Counted from the stretch's first letter, positions 33,986 through 46,725 are shown. The stretch is 64,000 nt of DNA from Diabrotica undecimpunctata (GCF_040954645.1 NC_092806.1:22903644-22967643), one strand, 5' to 3'. Notes: a model not told the origin generated them from the sequence alone. Numbers and translations: made by a program.

Positions 33986-35565
33986 TTAAATTGGCGTTGG
34001 CATGCACTTAAGTAATAATTTATGCTAGACTTGTAACTATATTGAAAATTAGTCTCAAAGAAAATTGTGTAGAAAGTTTTAAAAAGTTTTTATACCAACA
34101 TATCGGTTAGTATTTTTGATTAAGTGCAACATTTATAAAAATGTTTCTTTATTTCTAACCTAATTTTAAAGCTTTTCTATGCGAAATAAGTGACAAGAAA
34201 TTTTTTTCAATGAATGTTTTGTGTATTGTTTGTGATCTTCTTAAAATTATTTCACCAGTTGGTCAAACCAGAAATAGTTTCCCGAGTCAAAATAAAGTAA
34301 TTGAAAGTAATTATAAACCTGTAAGAAATTTGATGTATTTTTTGTACTGACTTTTTTCGAAGATATGAGAATAACATATTTGTGGATTCTATTTAATTCT
34401 CTTCTATAAAGTTTGTCCAACGAACAATTATTAAATTGAGATTGTGTAGACATAAGACTCGTCTGGTTGTAATGTTACATATTCCCCTTTTTTTAACTTG
34501 ATAACCTATAGAATCTAGTATTTTGTTCCTGTTAATATGCATGGAATATTGTTCCTTATTCTAACATATCATATCCAGCATCATTTCTGGTTTAAAATTT
34601 AAACTCCCAATGCATTGCTTCATATCCTTTTTCGGATTGTCCCACGCGTTCATTAAAATTAAGTTTTATTATATTCTCTTCTGATACAATATATCTTTGT
34701 ATGTCTTCTAATAATTCATAGAAAGCTTTTTTTCATTCTTCCTTAGAACAACCTAACAGTTTCTGTGCTATTTAATATCAAAGATTAGCGAACAGCATCA
34801 TTTTTTATATTCAGTCCACTGTTCTAAAGAGTTTGTTGTACGAGCAATTAAACTGCTATCTTAAATTGTGAGGTTATGAAACTCATTTTGTTGTAACGCT
34901 ACATTTTTTTATTTTTCTTACTTGATAACTGAGAGAAGCTAGTGTTTTGTTCCTGTTATTATTTAGATAATATATTGTTGTTTTCGTCGTTTGTTGTATT
35001 ATTGATAATATATCGTATTTTGTTGTGTTTTTTTAAATCTTTTAAAAAATCTTTTATATTCTTGTTGAAAAATATTCTACTTACTATTTAAAGCTATATC
35101 TGGACTTCTTTCTACTATCTTTCTAATTTTTACTTGTGCCGTGTAACGTTGTAATTCAAATTTAGGTAACTAATTTGTATTTGTATAATTGTAATTTCGA
35201 AAACTGTATGCAATTTTTTCCCATAATTCTATTATGTACTCAGAGTTTAAGGTTTTTCATTATTCATCTTAATGCTTACACATTTTTCTACTCTTGTCAA
35301 TATTACTCTATGTGTAATTTAATAATAGTAAATACAAAGTAGATGAATTTAGTAATTTCATATGGTTTCATAATCTCAATAATACTTTAATCTTAAGATT
35401 TTCTAGTTCTTAATAACATAGATTGACAAACCTAGGACTTCGAAAATGGAATATACTTCTCCTAATGTTTTTGTTGCACTGAATTCAAATGTGATCTCCT
35501 AAAAGTTTTTTGCATAGACAGTATTATCTTTACATATAAAAATTTCATGTCACGGTATTTGTCCA
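33986..35565. other. AT-rich stretch with a diverged direct repeat
   Basis: No gene seen. About 34405-34560 and 34830-34985 resemble each other. Both have a GTTTGT..ACGA.CAATTA start, a TTGTAA[T/C]G[T]TACAT block, ACTTGATAAC, and CTAGT[A/G]TTTTGTTCCTGTTA. This suggests an old duplication about 425 bp apart. Confidence 0.5.
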
Positions 35566-35644
35566 GGCTAATATTCAAAAACCACTGAACCGATTGCAAT
35601 AAAATTTTGTGAAAGTGTATATTTTGGTTTAGCTTAGAATATAG

Positions 35645-37757
35645 TGAAATGGAAATGAAAACAATAATAAATCAACTGAAAAGTAAAAAAGCAACTGACA
35701 TTGACGATATTAATTCAGAATGTTTGAAAACAATTTCACCATACATACTTGAACCATTGGTTCACATTTTCAATATATGTATGGAAGCAGGAATATGGCC
35801 CAAAGCCTTCAAAACAGCAGTAGTCATACCAATATACAAAAGTGAAGACAAAACTCTTGCTTTAAACTACCGACCTATATCGCTTATTCCACACATGTCT
35901 AAAATATTTGAATTATTACTGAATAATAGACTTACAGCATACATTAAAAAGTATAATTGATTTTTTGCTAACCAATTTGGTTTTAAGCTAAATACTTCCA
36001 CACAAGAAGCCGTTTTGAATCTAACATCAAAAGTGTATGAAGCTCTCAATAATAATAAAGTTTGCTTATGTGTATTTCTAGATTTGGCCAAAGCTTTTGA
36101 TACTGTCAGTCATAGTAAACTCTTACAAACCTTAGAGAAAGTTGGTATAAGAGGCAACTGTCTTCAACTATTCAGAAGTTACCTCTCTGAGAGGCAGCAG
36201 GTAGTAAGGGTTTCCGAAACAACAAGCGGACAAAGAGATATAATGTATGGAGTGCCACAGGGACCAGTGTTAGGACCTGTCTTATTTAATCTATATATAA
36301 ATGGTTTATTTTCATTGCAAAGTACAGGGCATATAATTGGGTTTGCCGATGACACGGCTATTGTTTATGAAGCTGATAACTGGTATGACTTAAAAATAAA
36401 AGCAGAAACTGATCTACAATTCATAAAAGACTGGTTTGATTTTAAAATACTTACAATAAATTTTAAAAAGACTGTTTACTTACCAATTTCTAACTATACC
36501 CCGAATATTGATATATTCGAACCTCTTCGAATAGCACATAATAAACACAATTTTTGCATCAAACCATTAACGAATGTTAAATATTTAGGTGTTATAATAG
36601 ACACACACTTAAAATGGGATTGTCACATTAAATACGTTATTAAAAAGTTACAGTTTATCCTCTATAAATTTAAGCACCTAAAAAAACACATACCGGATAT
36701 ATACCTTCGCACACTATATTACAAATTAGTAGAAAGTCATCTCCGTTATGGTATACTGGCCTGGGGAAGCGCTTTAAAAACTCACATTCTCCCACTAGAA
36801 ATCATGCAAAGAAGATTTCTGAGGATCATTATGGCTAAACCCTACACTTGTTCTACAGATAGACTATATAAGGAGAGCAAAATATTTGACTTAAAGCAGT
36901 TATACTTTCTTTGTATATCTGTAAAATATCACACCATGAAAGTTAAAAGCAACTTCCCTTCACATGGATATCATACTAGAGGCAAGCACCTCTATATGGC
37001 TCCAAAAATGACGAAATCTTTCTGTCAACGATTTTTCTTATTTTTGGCCCCTAAAATATACAATCATATTCCCCTTGATATTAAAAATATGAAGAATGTC
37101 TTTCTCTTTAAAAATAAATTAAGATCATATCTCATGGAACAGACAAGACATTTTTGTAATATCATTATAGTAGCATAAGTTATAAAGCCATATTCACTTA
37201 AACTTTCTTAAAAAAAAAAAAAAAATTTTTGTTTTATTTAATGTGTTTATGTATCATATTTACTGAAGCATCTGTGTTTACACTTTTGTCCTTTCAAAAA
37301 TCTTGTTAACTCATTGATTAATACATAAGTACTGTATTCATACCAAGGGTTTCTACTAAAATTTTAATTATGGTTATTTATGATTCAAAAAGCAGTATAT
37401 ATTATTGTATTGTATACATTGTATTGTTTATTTTATTTAGCATATTTACCAGAACATAATTTGTGTATTTGCAGATCTCGTTAAATACTTATTAGTATCT
37501 AAGTTTAATTTTGTTATACATCTTTGATTGTTGTATCTAAATTTTCAACCTACTTGTTTTTATGGTTAAATTTTATCTTATATATATATATATATTTATA
37601 GTTTAGTATAATATATTGTATTTTTATTTAGTGTATGTTACATTTACCGAAACAGGTGTTCCCACACCTCTCGGAGACCTTCGGGTTAATTTATTCACAT
37701 ATTTTTAATTATTCAAACAAATTTTGTATTATTGTTGAATAAATTACTATTATTATT
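35645..37757 (+). mobile_element. CR1-like LINE, 5'-truncated, (ATT)n tail
   Basis: The RT-bearing ORF is almost continuous and is followed by a 3' UTR and an AATAAATTACTATTATTATT tail. ATATAG at 35639-35644 and at 37758-37763 is the probable short target duplication. The element lies inside a repeat that is also hit by the next LINE. Only one nonsense codon breaks its coding part, so it is relatively young. Confidence 0.8.
35649..37178 (+). pseudogene. LINE reverse transcriptase, one in-frame stop
   Basis: The sequence begins in the RT at IINQLKSKKATDIDDINSEC and continues NYRPISLIPHMSKIFELLL. A TGA at 35958-35960 interrupts it, and the same frame resumes at FFANQFGF. Motif A is CVFLDLAKAFDTVSH, motif B is VPQGPVLGPVLFNLYIN, and motif C is IIGFADDTAIVY with both Asp residues. 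The thumb contains KYLGVIIDTHLKWDCHI and LRYGILAWGS. It ends at 37178 after about 510 codons. All catalytic residues are present and only the single stop and the missing N-terminal endonuclease disable it. CR1/Jockey-group is the likely class. Confidence 0.88.
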
Positions 37758-37763
37758 ATATAG

Positions 37764-38084
37764 GATATTTTTTATCTTTAGAAATGATCCTTATTTTTTT
37801 TTAATTGTAAATTTAAAATTTTTTCTACGACTTCACCTCTACAGTTTTAGTTCATTTGATCTATGTACAAACACAAAATGACGTTTAACAAACATCATTT
37901 CATATATTTATAGCTTTTTATATAATAAATCGAGAACGACTGAGTCGATTTGGCTAATTTTAATTCAAAAATATTGATTTGAAGGCCCAGGAAGGTCTAA
38001 TAGACATTATAGTCTTATACAAAATGTTTATACAACTCTACCTTTACAGTGGTAGTTAATTTAATCTATATTTAAACATAAAGC
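37764..38084. repeat. Tandem repeat of about 200 bp, continued at 40491
   Basis: CTACGACTTCACCTCTACAG followed by TTTTAGTTCATTTGATCTAT and GACGTTTAACAAAC (about 37825-37890) recurs as CAACTCTACCTTTACAGTGG, TAGTTAATTTAATCTAT (about 38032-38072) and GACGTTTAGCAAAC (40491 on). The second unit is split by the following LINE. The spacing of about 206 bp gives the unit size. Confidence 0.65.
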
Positions 38085-38105
38085 TTATCGCATTTCAGTT
38101 GTGAA

Positions 38106-38756
38106 GTGAAGCATGATGACTCACCTTTGGTCTATGAAGACTCTCATCACCCAGCTCTTCTAATAACATTTACGGATATATTTGTAAAAGAGCCTAAATT
38201 TAGGTATGGTTTGGAGCAATTAACTTACAACTTTAAAAAAGCAAATTTTCCTGCTTTATATCGAGAACTGTATGAAACGGATTGGAACTCTCTGGATACT
38301 TCTAATGACGTTAATGAAACTTTAAATAACTTTTATGATAAAATTTTTTGTGTGTTCAATAAGTATATTCCAGTTTACAAAAACTTTAGCCATAAATACC
38401 CACCCTGGTTCGATGCTGATATCATTCACAACATCAAATTAAAAGCAACGTTTAGAAAAAAGTTTAAACTATTCAAAAATCAGTGTGATTTGCTTGAGTT
38501 TCAACGGTTAAGACACCTTGTCAAATCAAAAATCAGTTTGGCCTACAATGTATATGTCGAGAATATCCAAATTGCTTTATCCATCAACCCCAAGAAGTTT
38601 TGGTCGTACGTAAATTCAAAAAATAATAGTTCAAGAATTCCTGGTGTGATGAAATATAATGACATTACTACCTCCGACCCACAAAATATTGTGAATATGT
38701 TTGCAGAAATTTTCAAGAGTGTTTTTCTGTTATCAGATATTAAATTTCAAGGCTAG
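38106..38756 (+). pseudogene. LINE endonuclease end and linker
   Basis: It starts within the AP-type endonuclease: VYEDSHHPALLITF is the final SDH-containing strand. The linker reads YPPWFDADIIHNIKLKATFR, NPKKFWSYVNSKNNSSRIPG and NIVNMFAEIFKSVF, typical of Jockey-group elements. A one-base frameshift near 38750 separates it from the RT, which overlaps it in the next frame from 38701. Confidence 0.82.
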
Positions 38757-40323
38757 TTCTTCCTCAATTAACGCAGATTACTTAAATTTTTATCCTATTT
38801 TAGAGTCTGAGATAATTTTGGCTAGTAAGAAATTGAAAGACAAAATGACGTGTGGACCTGATATTATTCCATCCTTTTTGGTTAAGGATTGCATAGGTGC
38901 CTTAACTGTGCCACTATTAAAAATTTTTAATTTATGTCTTCTTAACAGGGAATATCCGAGTCTCTGGAAGGAGTCAAAAGTGTGCCCAATATTCAAAACT
39001 GGTGAAAAGGGTCAGGTAGAAAACTACAGACCAATTTCCATTATTTGCAATCTATCGAAAGTCTTTGAAATAGTTTTTTATAATCGTATTTACTCACGCA
39101 CTCGTAATCAGCTGTCTCAATATCAACATGGTTTTGTCTCCAACCGGTCCACTGTGACAAACTTATTAATGGTCACACAATATATCTCAGCGGCTCTAGA
39201 TAATAGAAGTCAAGTTGACGTCATATATACTGACTTTACGAAGGCGTTCGACAGAATTCACCACGGCGTATTACTTTCTAAATTGTGTCTCTTTGGTCTT
39301 TCTGAGGATGCCGTGACTTTTATGAGGTCTTACTTGTCAAATAGAACGCAGTTTGTTGCTTATAATGGTTACAAATCGGAAAAGTACCTAGCTTCTTCAG
39401 GGGTTCCACAAGGTTCGAATATAGGTCCATTATTGTTCTTGTTATTTATTAATGATCTGTGTGAATCAATTTCTGCACCATGTTTATGTTATGCCGATGA
39501 TTTAAAGATTTATTCATTGATAAGTGACCTTAATGATTGTCATTTTTTGCAGAGTGAACTGAATCGTGTACATGAATGGTGTAATGCAAATCATTTGAAT
39601 CTTAATGCCAATAAGTGCAAAGTAGTTAGTTATTCTAGGAAACAGTCTAATTTATACCATCCTTATATTATCAATGGCAATGAACTTGAACGTTTAAATA
39701 AAATTAAAGACCTTGGAGTTACATTTGATTATAAACTCACCTTTGTTGAACATGTAAATTTAAAGGTTAAAGAAGCACTTAAATCTTATGGATTCATAAT
39801 TAGAAATAGTCGAAATCTCACTAATATTAAGGCAATTAAATTACTTTATTACACTTTTGTACGCTGTAAACTGGAATATGCCTCTGTCATTTGGTCACCT
39901 TTTTATGATGTACATATCCAACTTATAGAGCAGGTGCAGCGTAAATTTTTAAAAATTTTGTCTTTCAAAATTAACGGCATATATCCCAAGAGGGGCATTA
40001 GCAATAGTGAGTTGTGTAGCGGTTTGGACGTAGTATCATTAGAATCTAGACGAATTAATGCCTCCCTAATATTCCTGTACAAGCTACTACATAATCTCAT
40101 TGACTGCCCTGATATTCTTCGACAAATAAATTTTAATGTTCCATCTTATCCAGTGAGAAATTCGATTACGTTCAGAAATACACAAGCTAGAACTAATCTT
40201 ATGTTAAATTGTCCTCTATTTCTCATGTGCAACTATTATAATTCCTTAAGTGCTTACTGCGATATATTTCACTGCAGTTTAAAGCAGCTTACTAGGATGG
40301 CTGAGATGTACCTAGGTGATTGA
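38745..40323 (+). pseudogene. Jockey-like reverse transcriptase, open over 500 codons
   Basis: The blocks in order are LKDKMTCGPDIIPSFLVKDC, NYRPISIICNLSKVFEIVFY, QYQHGFVSNRSTVTNLL, VIYTDFTKAFDRIHH (motif A), GVPQGSNIGPLLFLLFINDL (motif B) and LCYADDLKIYS (motif C, intact YADD). KDLGVTFDYKLTFVEHV and YASVIWSPFY complete the thumb. The frame stays open to the TGA at 40321-40323. All catalytic positions are conserved, so apart from the frameshift and the lost 5' end this enzyme looks recently functional. Confidence 0.9.
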
Positions 40324-40490
40324 GTAGTTTCTTTATGTTAAGGTAAAATACTCGAAAAATGTGTTATTTAGTTAGTACTTATGAATTATTAATATATCAT
40401 TTAACTTTAGTATTGTATTTTGTCCTATAAATGGATTCTGTTGGACAATAACCGCTATTATTATTATTATAAACGCTATTATTATAAAGC

Positions 40491-41754
40491 GACGTTTAGC
40501 AAACTTTACCTCTATTTATTTTTTTTTTTGGTTTCATTTAAACTCGAGAAAATATGATTAAATTGTAAGGAAAATAGTAAAAGCAGTTTTATTTTCCCAT
40601 ACAAACAGTTATAAATACTGATCTATACCAGAATATTAATATTTAATATAGGTAATGAAATATTTAATATGTTTAAAATAAAAAATAAGTTCAAACTGTT
40701 CAATATTGTTTATTTACAATAAAAAAATACTTTTCAACATTTTTTCTGCAATAAAGTTAAAAATTTAAGTTTGTGCATAAATTGATTACATATTAATTGT
40801 TATAAATTTAATCTAACAATTCTAAATAAACTTAAATATCAGAATCAACTAAGAATGTTAAAAGAATGTTTAAAACTAATTGAGTCTACTAAATCCATAA
40901 AATTAAAACTATAAAAAAGTATATTTTATAAAAAAAAGTTATGATAATTTACAGTCAATAAGTTGCGCCAAATGTAGGCAACTTACAGCTGATGTTAAGC
41001 AATCCTGAGGTATCATTTCACTTAATAATATTTTCTAAAAGTAAAGAATAAAATTAAGTCTTAATTAATATTAACATCTAACATTCAAAGTAAGGAGTCT
41101 TAATGAATTTCATTATTAATTGAAAAGCAGCCAACACTGTTTTGTGATTTTATTATTTGTTCATTTGATCAATATATTATATGGTGTAAATAAATAAATT
41201 TTGATTGGCGGTAATTAGTTTTAAAGTTTTATTTTATTTATTAATTTCTTTGCTATACATAAAAAAAAAGTGATGGTCCAAAAGCTATTTTGTAAATAGT
41301 TATCTTTCTATTTGTAAATACAAACATTATACAATTTCAAAAATATTAACATTAAAATTTTGATTTAATGTTTCACGCAATTTTATTTTGTATGTGTTAG
41401 TAGTAGATAATTGTTAGTTTACAGGCACTTCCAGTATGTCAAAATGTAACTAATTTCACAAAAAAATTGCTAAATTAACTAAAGAGAGTTGTGAGTGAGA
41501 TTAGTGACCCGAGTAAACATAATGTTTTGATTTTATTATCATTTTACCGTGTGTAATTTTATATATTAATAATAAGAGTACGAAAATTTAAATTAAGTTT
41601 TAGGTAACGTTTATTGACATAACAGTCTATAAAATATTAGAATAAAATAAAAAAACAGGTGGTTTACTTAGTTTATTTTTATACTTATCTTGATTTTATT
41701 CAATTATTTTTTTAAATAATTGTTTTAAAGCATATAAATTATCATTTTAATAAA
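40491..41754. other. AT-rich gene-free stretch
   Basis: It begins with the resumed tandem-repeat unit (to about 40560). The rest shows nothing recognisable. Confidence 0.45.
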
Positions 41755-42930
41755 ATGCCCCGAAGACAATCAATTCTCAACAATAAATGTAGCCAAGCCA
41801 CAAGACGTACACGAATTGTAAAGACTAAGACATCGGACGTACAAACTACTCAAATAAATTAAGATCAGAGAATGGGGTTAGAAGAGAACCGTGTCCGAGA
41901 ATCTCAATATAGCTACATCCAGAACACAAAAACGAGGAAAACAGTAAATTAACCGTTCATTTACACATATTTCATTTGTTCGTGTTGAATTTGAATATGC
42001 CCCACACATTAATTATTCTGCGCATTCTAAAACTGCTATTGGTGCAATGGACACAGTATGCCTGTATTTTCAGGCATTGAAGTTTCGCAATAAACCACTT
42101 GACATCTGTTGCGCATCAGCAAAAGTTTTGTTGTCACCTCTTACCACTCCACCAGAACCTTTAAAATTGGTTATTCTGGTTAGACGTTAGCAAACTGCCA
42201 TTAGACTTCATAGCAATTCAAGTGCAATGTGTAAAGAAGTGAAATGGTTACTATATTGCAAATGAGTTCAGTTATTATCCAAGATAAATGTACTATGGCT
42301 CGCAAATATTCACTCGAAGCATTACATAGAAGTGTGCAAGATTTAAACGGCAACGAGAAACTGTTCAGCAGTACTTTCTGCTGCTGACTTTCGACAAACA
42401 TTACCGGTTATTGCTTTATCAAGATATGCGGATGAGAATAATGCATGCTTAAATTGGAAACGGCAAAATAAAACTATATCCTAATATACAATGCACCAAA
42501 CTTCCAGATGATTTTTGCACTTTTGTTGAGATTAAACATAAATTAATTGACAGTTTTCTCCAGCTATATTGAATAATTACTTGACTCATAATTGGCTTAG
42601 TGAGCGTGCAATATTTTGGCGGAGAAAAATGTTGATTTGACGAAATTAACTTGGAGATTCAACAGTTTTTACCAGGTGATTTGATATCTTTTAAATCAAT
42701 CGACAGTGTTGTTAATGAAGACGAATCTGTACATAATAAATTCCCTGGATATACCAGGGATGCCCCATACAACCTTCAGTTAAAACTTGGTTCACCAATT
42801 ATTCTTCTACGCAATTTAAATCCACCCAGAATATACAAAGGCACACGTTTGGTCATTAAAAGTATCACAGAAAATATTATTTTTTTGCTTATTATAATTT
42901 ACCTAAATGTCCTAAGACAAAGTTAAGCTT
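41755..42930 (+). mobile_element. Helitron remnant (PIF1-type helicase)
   Basis: A degraded coding region begins MPRRQSILNNKCSQATRR, with a basic, repetitive start as in Helitron Rep/helicase proteins. It ends with the conserved helicase tail: AEKNVDLTKLTWRFNSF, EIQQFLPGDLISFKSIDSVV, and LQLKLGSPIILLRNLNPPRI followed by YKGTRLVIKSI (42651-42926). In active Helitrons this C-terminal stretch precedes the last helicase motif. Stops are frequent throughout, and the Walker A and Rep motifs are not visible, so most of the middle is deleted. I could not identify the TC or CTRR termini. Confidence 0.75.
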
Positions 42931-44183
42931 AAATCAACATTAGGAGAACAGGGACATAATCTTCTCGCCTAGAAAGCTATTAAGGCATTGCTTTATATAA
43001 GACACATCAACACTAGGTCACGGAGAGGAGGAAGTTATACAAATGGTTTAAAACAAAGGTAACAAAATTAACTTAAAAATTTTTAGAGAATTATAATGAT
43101 AATTTGCTGTCTTTTAAAAAGTTAATTTAAGAGTTACATACATCTACAGAGTCAAGTGATAATAAATATATTATATTCCAAGGAGCTGCTATTTAACATT
43201 TTAATAAATTAAAAGTGAAACTGGAACAAAACAATGAAGTATAGATATCCAGGATTGGCTAGTATACCTGTTGAATACAAAGCATGTGGTGTTCGTGTGT
43301 ATCAAGGTATAAAAAATGCTTATTAAAAGCTTAAAACTTTTATTTTAAAGAAGATCTTTTCGAAATTGAATCATTCCATCATCAGTTTAATAAAAAGTTG
43401 TTAAAAAAACATTGTTTGGCCACAGAAAAACACTGGAAGGACATCAGTAACAAAAACAATCCTCATGAAATTTACAAAGGTAAATGCAATAGACCGCTAT
43501 TGCATTACATTAAATACAATTAACTTCGCTAATTAATAAAAACTAAAAATGGGGGCGTCTAACATGACCCCCCGGAGCTGGTGAGATTTTGTCGACTTAC
43601 ATTACCTCTGATCTATGCTGGAGTCTAAGGTTAACTGAGTTAACCTAGGTGGTACTATAAGAAAGCGTTACTTGGTATACTATGGTATACAAAAAAGAGC
43701 GTATCCGGTTCCATCTGAAGATTTAGACGCATCTGTATATATGATTATTTGACTCTTTGTAACTGCTCGCTATAGATAGAACATTATGTTTATTTAAATA
43801 TATTTGCATTGTATAAATCTTTTTTGAATAAGCTTACAAGTTCTTTAATTAATATCATTACTACACAAATTTTTCTGTCACATGTAAACATAGCTGGAAC
43901 AACGAGCACGGAGTACAATGAAAGGATGCATTAATGGTAATAAAGACAGACATGAAAAAGGAAAAAGCCAAAGAAGCAGCTTATTTCCTACTTAACAAAG
44001 AAAAATGAGTAACAAACCCATCAGCAGAATAAAGTAGGCCTTTGTTACAAATAATAAATTAAAATAGAAATCAACAACAAGAATATATCAACAATAGCAT
44101 ATTAATATAAAGGTTGGACACATATTATCCACAATTTATACACAATACATATGCAATACAAAATACACAATCACTTAATCTAC
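42931..44183. other. Gene-free stretch, possibly Helitron flank
   Basis: Nothing codes here. A small palindrome AGGTTAAC-TGA-GTTAACCT is at 43628-43646. Confidence 0.4.
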
Positions 44184-44196
44184 GTAAACATACTTT

Positions 44197-45019
44197 TTTT
44201 TTATTTATTTACGCTGTAACCACCAGGGTTATTAGCGACCTAAATATATAATACTGGTGAAGTTATAAAAAATTACAATAATTGATACAGTCCTGAGTCT
44301 TTAAGATAACTTATTGTGTTTTTAATGTTCATGTTTTTTCCTAGGGCTTCCTTTATATTATTTGGTATAGTGTGCTTCTTTCTTGCTGCTTCATATGTTT
44401 TGCACTGAGTTAGTATATGCTTCACGGTGAGTGTTACTTGACAATTTTCACACATTGGCGGCACAGTTCGCGTAAAGAGGTGTTTATGTGTAAAGTTACT
44501 GTGTCCTAGTCGCAAACGTGTTATTCTCACTTGGTCCTGTCTATTCGCTGTTGGTTGGAACCATGGTTTCACTAATTGTTTGATTTCCTTGAGTTTATTT
44601 TGTGATGCACTCCACTTATTTTGCCACGCACTTAACACTTTATGTTTTATTTCTGACTTAAAGCCATCTGAAGAAACCTCATTAATAAGAATGGAGTCCT
44701 GGCTGAAGGATGCTAAGCGTGCTAGTTCATCTGCTTCTTCATTTCCTTGTGTACCTGAATGTGATGGAACAAACATGAAGTCAACAGTGATCTTATTATT
44801 CTTTAGAATCTCTATTTCTGATTTGATATGTGAGGCAATTGGATTATTGGTATATAAACGTTTGATAGTGTGAAGTGAGCTTAGTAAAACGGTTATTATG
44901 AGAGACGGGGACTGTTTTGACTCTTTTATGTGGATAAGTGCTTGTAATATTGCAAACAACTCCGCAGTATATGACGAAGTAATGGGCTTGAATTTAAATT
45001 TTAAGGATGTATTGGGTGT
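44197..45019 (-). mobile_element. I-clade LINE 3' end with 13-bp target duplication
   Basis: The 13-bp repeats GTAAACATACTTT at 44184-44196 and 45020-45032 flank it exactly. On the minus strand the insertion begins in the RNase H domain and ends in a 3' UTR plus an A-rich tail (plus-strand T-run at 44197-44203). It was truncated during reverse transcription. Confidence 0.88.
44273..45019 (-). pseudogene. RNase H and zinc-knuckle end of an I-clade polyprotein
   Basis: The frame enters at TPNTSLKFKFKP. It then has SSYTAELFAILQAL (RNase H Glu block), ITVLLSSLHTIKRL (where the family has TDSLSSL, so the catalytic Asp is lost), and VPSHSGTQGNEEADELARLA (His and final Asp). C-terminal to this is HSNFTHKHLFTRTVPPMCEN and CQVTLTVKHILTQC, a CX2C-HX4C knuckle. 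It runs to a stop at 44273. The N-terminal 29 codons of the open frame (45020-45106) are flanking DNA. Confidence 0.85.
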
Positions 45020-45189
45020 GTAAACATACTTTGAAAAAACAAACAATACTAAAAAAACACACAAACCAGTCAGAATTTGATATTCCGTGGGTAAACACAC
45101 CATCATCAGATTTTTTCAATCTTCAAATAAAAGCAGCCCAATTTTGAAAAAAAAAACATAACCTACTAAACATGGTTGGTTATTCACTT

Positions 45190-45300
45190 TCACAGAATTT
45201 TCTAAAATAGTCATTTTTAAAAACGATTTCCGGAGTGGAAATCGAATCGTTAAACAATTAAAAATGTAATTTTCATTACAATTCAATTGCGACTTAATTC
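45190..45300 (+). repeat. Partial Penelope-like terminal repeat
   Basis: AACGATTTCCGGAGTGGAAA TCGAATCG matches the reverse complement of the 9.2-kb terminal hairpin (AACGATTTCCGAAGTGGAAA). This is a solo scrap of the same terminus in the opposite orientation. Confidence 0.55.
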
Positions 45301-45838
45301 CATATAAAAATAATATTTATTCTATATGTTAATTTATTTATTATGTAAACAATGGTATTTCAATATTAAGTATATTTTGACTTTTATAATTCCTTTGATT
45401 TGTTAACTTTCATTTATTTTGATTAAGTAAATTCCAAGATTAATATTTGTTCTTGTTAAACGCCAATATTGCGTCATAACTACATTTGTTAAAATTAAAA
45501 CTCTTATTTGATATAAGATTTTTGTTACCAGACACAACAGTACTTAATTTTAAAACAACCGCCGGAAGCATTTATTTGACGTATACCATTTTTTCGCCTG
45601 TCCAAATTAATACTCATCAGTTTCTTATCTTTTCCAAATAATTTGGTAGATATTTAAAGGTAAGGACAATTAAAACATTCTTACTATAGTGGTAATAAGT
45701 AGTTGTGATAATGTCTCAGAAATCGAATTACTTTCTATATTGGGCAGTACTTTCAGGTGAGGTAAACAATAATTGCAAAAGCCAGATGGAATAAAACTAA
45801 AACAAAATTTAAATTAAAAATAAAATAAATGGAAACGT
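45301..45838. other. Gene-free stretch
   Basis: AT-rich, nothing recognised. Confidence 0.4.
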
Positions 45839-45839
45839 A

Positions 45840-46725
45840 GTAACTTCTCTTCTTCTTTTTCTTCTTCTTTTATATATGTAGACATGACTGTCGGTTTTTT
45901 AAATGTGCCTCTATTAAGTTGTCGTTTAATCGTTTTCGTGGTCTTCCTACCGATCGTTTTTCTATTAAGGAACCGCTTTTCTATTAAGAAACCGTCTTTC
46001 TATTAAGGAACCGTCTTTTGCCGCCTTCACACTCGTTCCATTCTTCTTACTCAGTCCTTGATGTTCTCCACCTTGCATCTTGGTCGTATATTTGTACTTC
46101 TAGCGCTGTCCCATAGTGTCTTACCGTAAATTTTTCTGTAAGTTTTTATCTCTGCTGTTTCTAAGATTCTTTTTGTCCTCTCTCTTCAGGTTATATTTCT
46201 GAGACAAATGTCATTATTATTCTGATGACTGTTTTGTACATTCTGCCTTTAATTTCTTTCTTGACCTTCCACTTCTGTTTCGAACCTATATGTTTAAACT
46301 TTATAACTTCTATTATCTGACCTTTTAGCTATAATTCACATCTTAGTAAATTGGCTGTTCTAACCACGCATTTTTTTATTTTGGGATAATTAACACTTTA
46401 AATTTTCTAGCGGTTATACTAAATTAGTGCAGCATACTTTGAAAATCATATTTACATTGAGAGAGTAGTATGGCGTCATGTTCATAGCAGATTATTTTAA
46501 GTTGTTTCTCATTTGATATCTTTTTTTAGTTCTTATTTTTTTATTATTTTTTTTATAGTCAGGTTTAACAATAGAATACTCAGGTAATCTCCCTGTCTTA
46601 TAACATTGCCAACCTTAATCGGGTCAGTCAGTTCCTCTTTTTTACTTTTACTTTTATTGTGTTATTTGGTAGATATTGTTGATCGTTTTAATTATTCCTA
46701 GAGATATCTCTTTTGCGTACAATAA
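45840..46725 (-). mobile_element. Non-LTR retrotransposon, RT end to (GAA)n tail
   Basis: On the minus strand it opens at KVGNVIRQGDYLSILLLNL (RT motif B). It continues through a degraded motif C (ICYEHDAIL where YADDAIL is expected), GRSRKKLKAECTKQSSE and TMGQR-KYKYTTKMQGGEHQG, and ends with a GAAGAAGAAAAAGAAGAAG tail at about 45845. It has many stops. The family is the same as the tails at 2386-2515 and 32775-33175. Confidence 0.7.

Larger units (their letters stand above)
38085..40483 (+). mobile_element. Jockey-like LINE, nearly complete RT, (ATT)n tail
   Basis: It is flanked by ATAAAGC at 38078-38084 and 40484-40490, a 7-bp target duplication supported by the tandem-repeat unit that continues on the far side. 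The inside order is the end of the endonuclease (a VYEDSHHPALLITF block), linker, RT, 3' UTR and an (ATT)n tail near 40455-40483. It is 5'-truncated in the endonuclease. One frameshift separates the two coding parts. Confidence 0.83.

Noticed and set aside
43628..43646. Palindrome AGGTTAAC-TGA-GTTAACCT as a Helitron 3' hairpin
   Set aside because: No CTRR end at the expected distance, and the Helitron coding remnant ends about 700 bp earlier.
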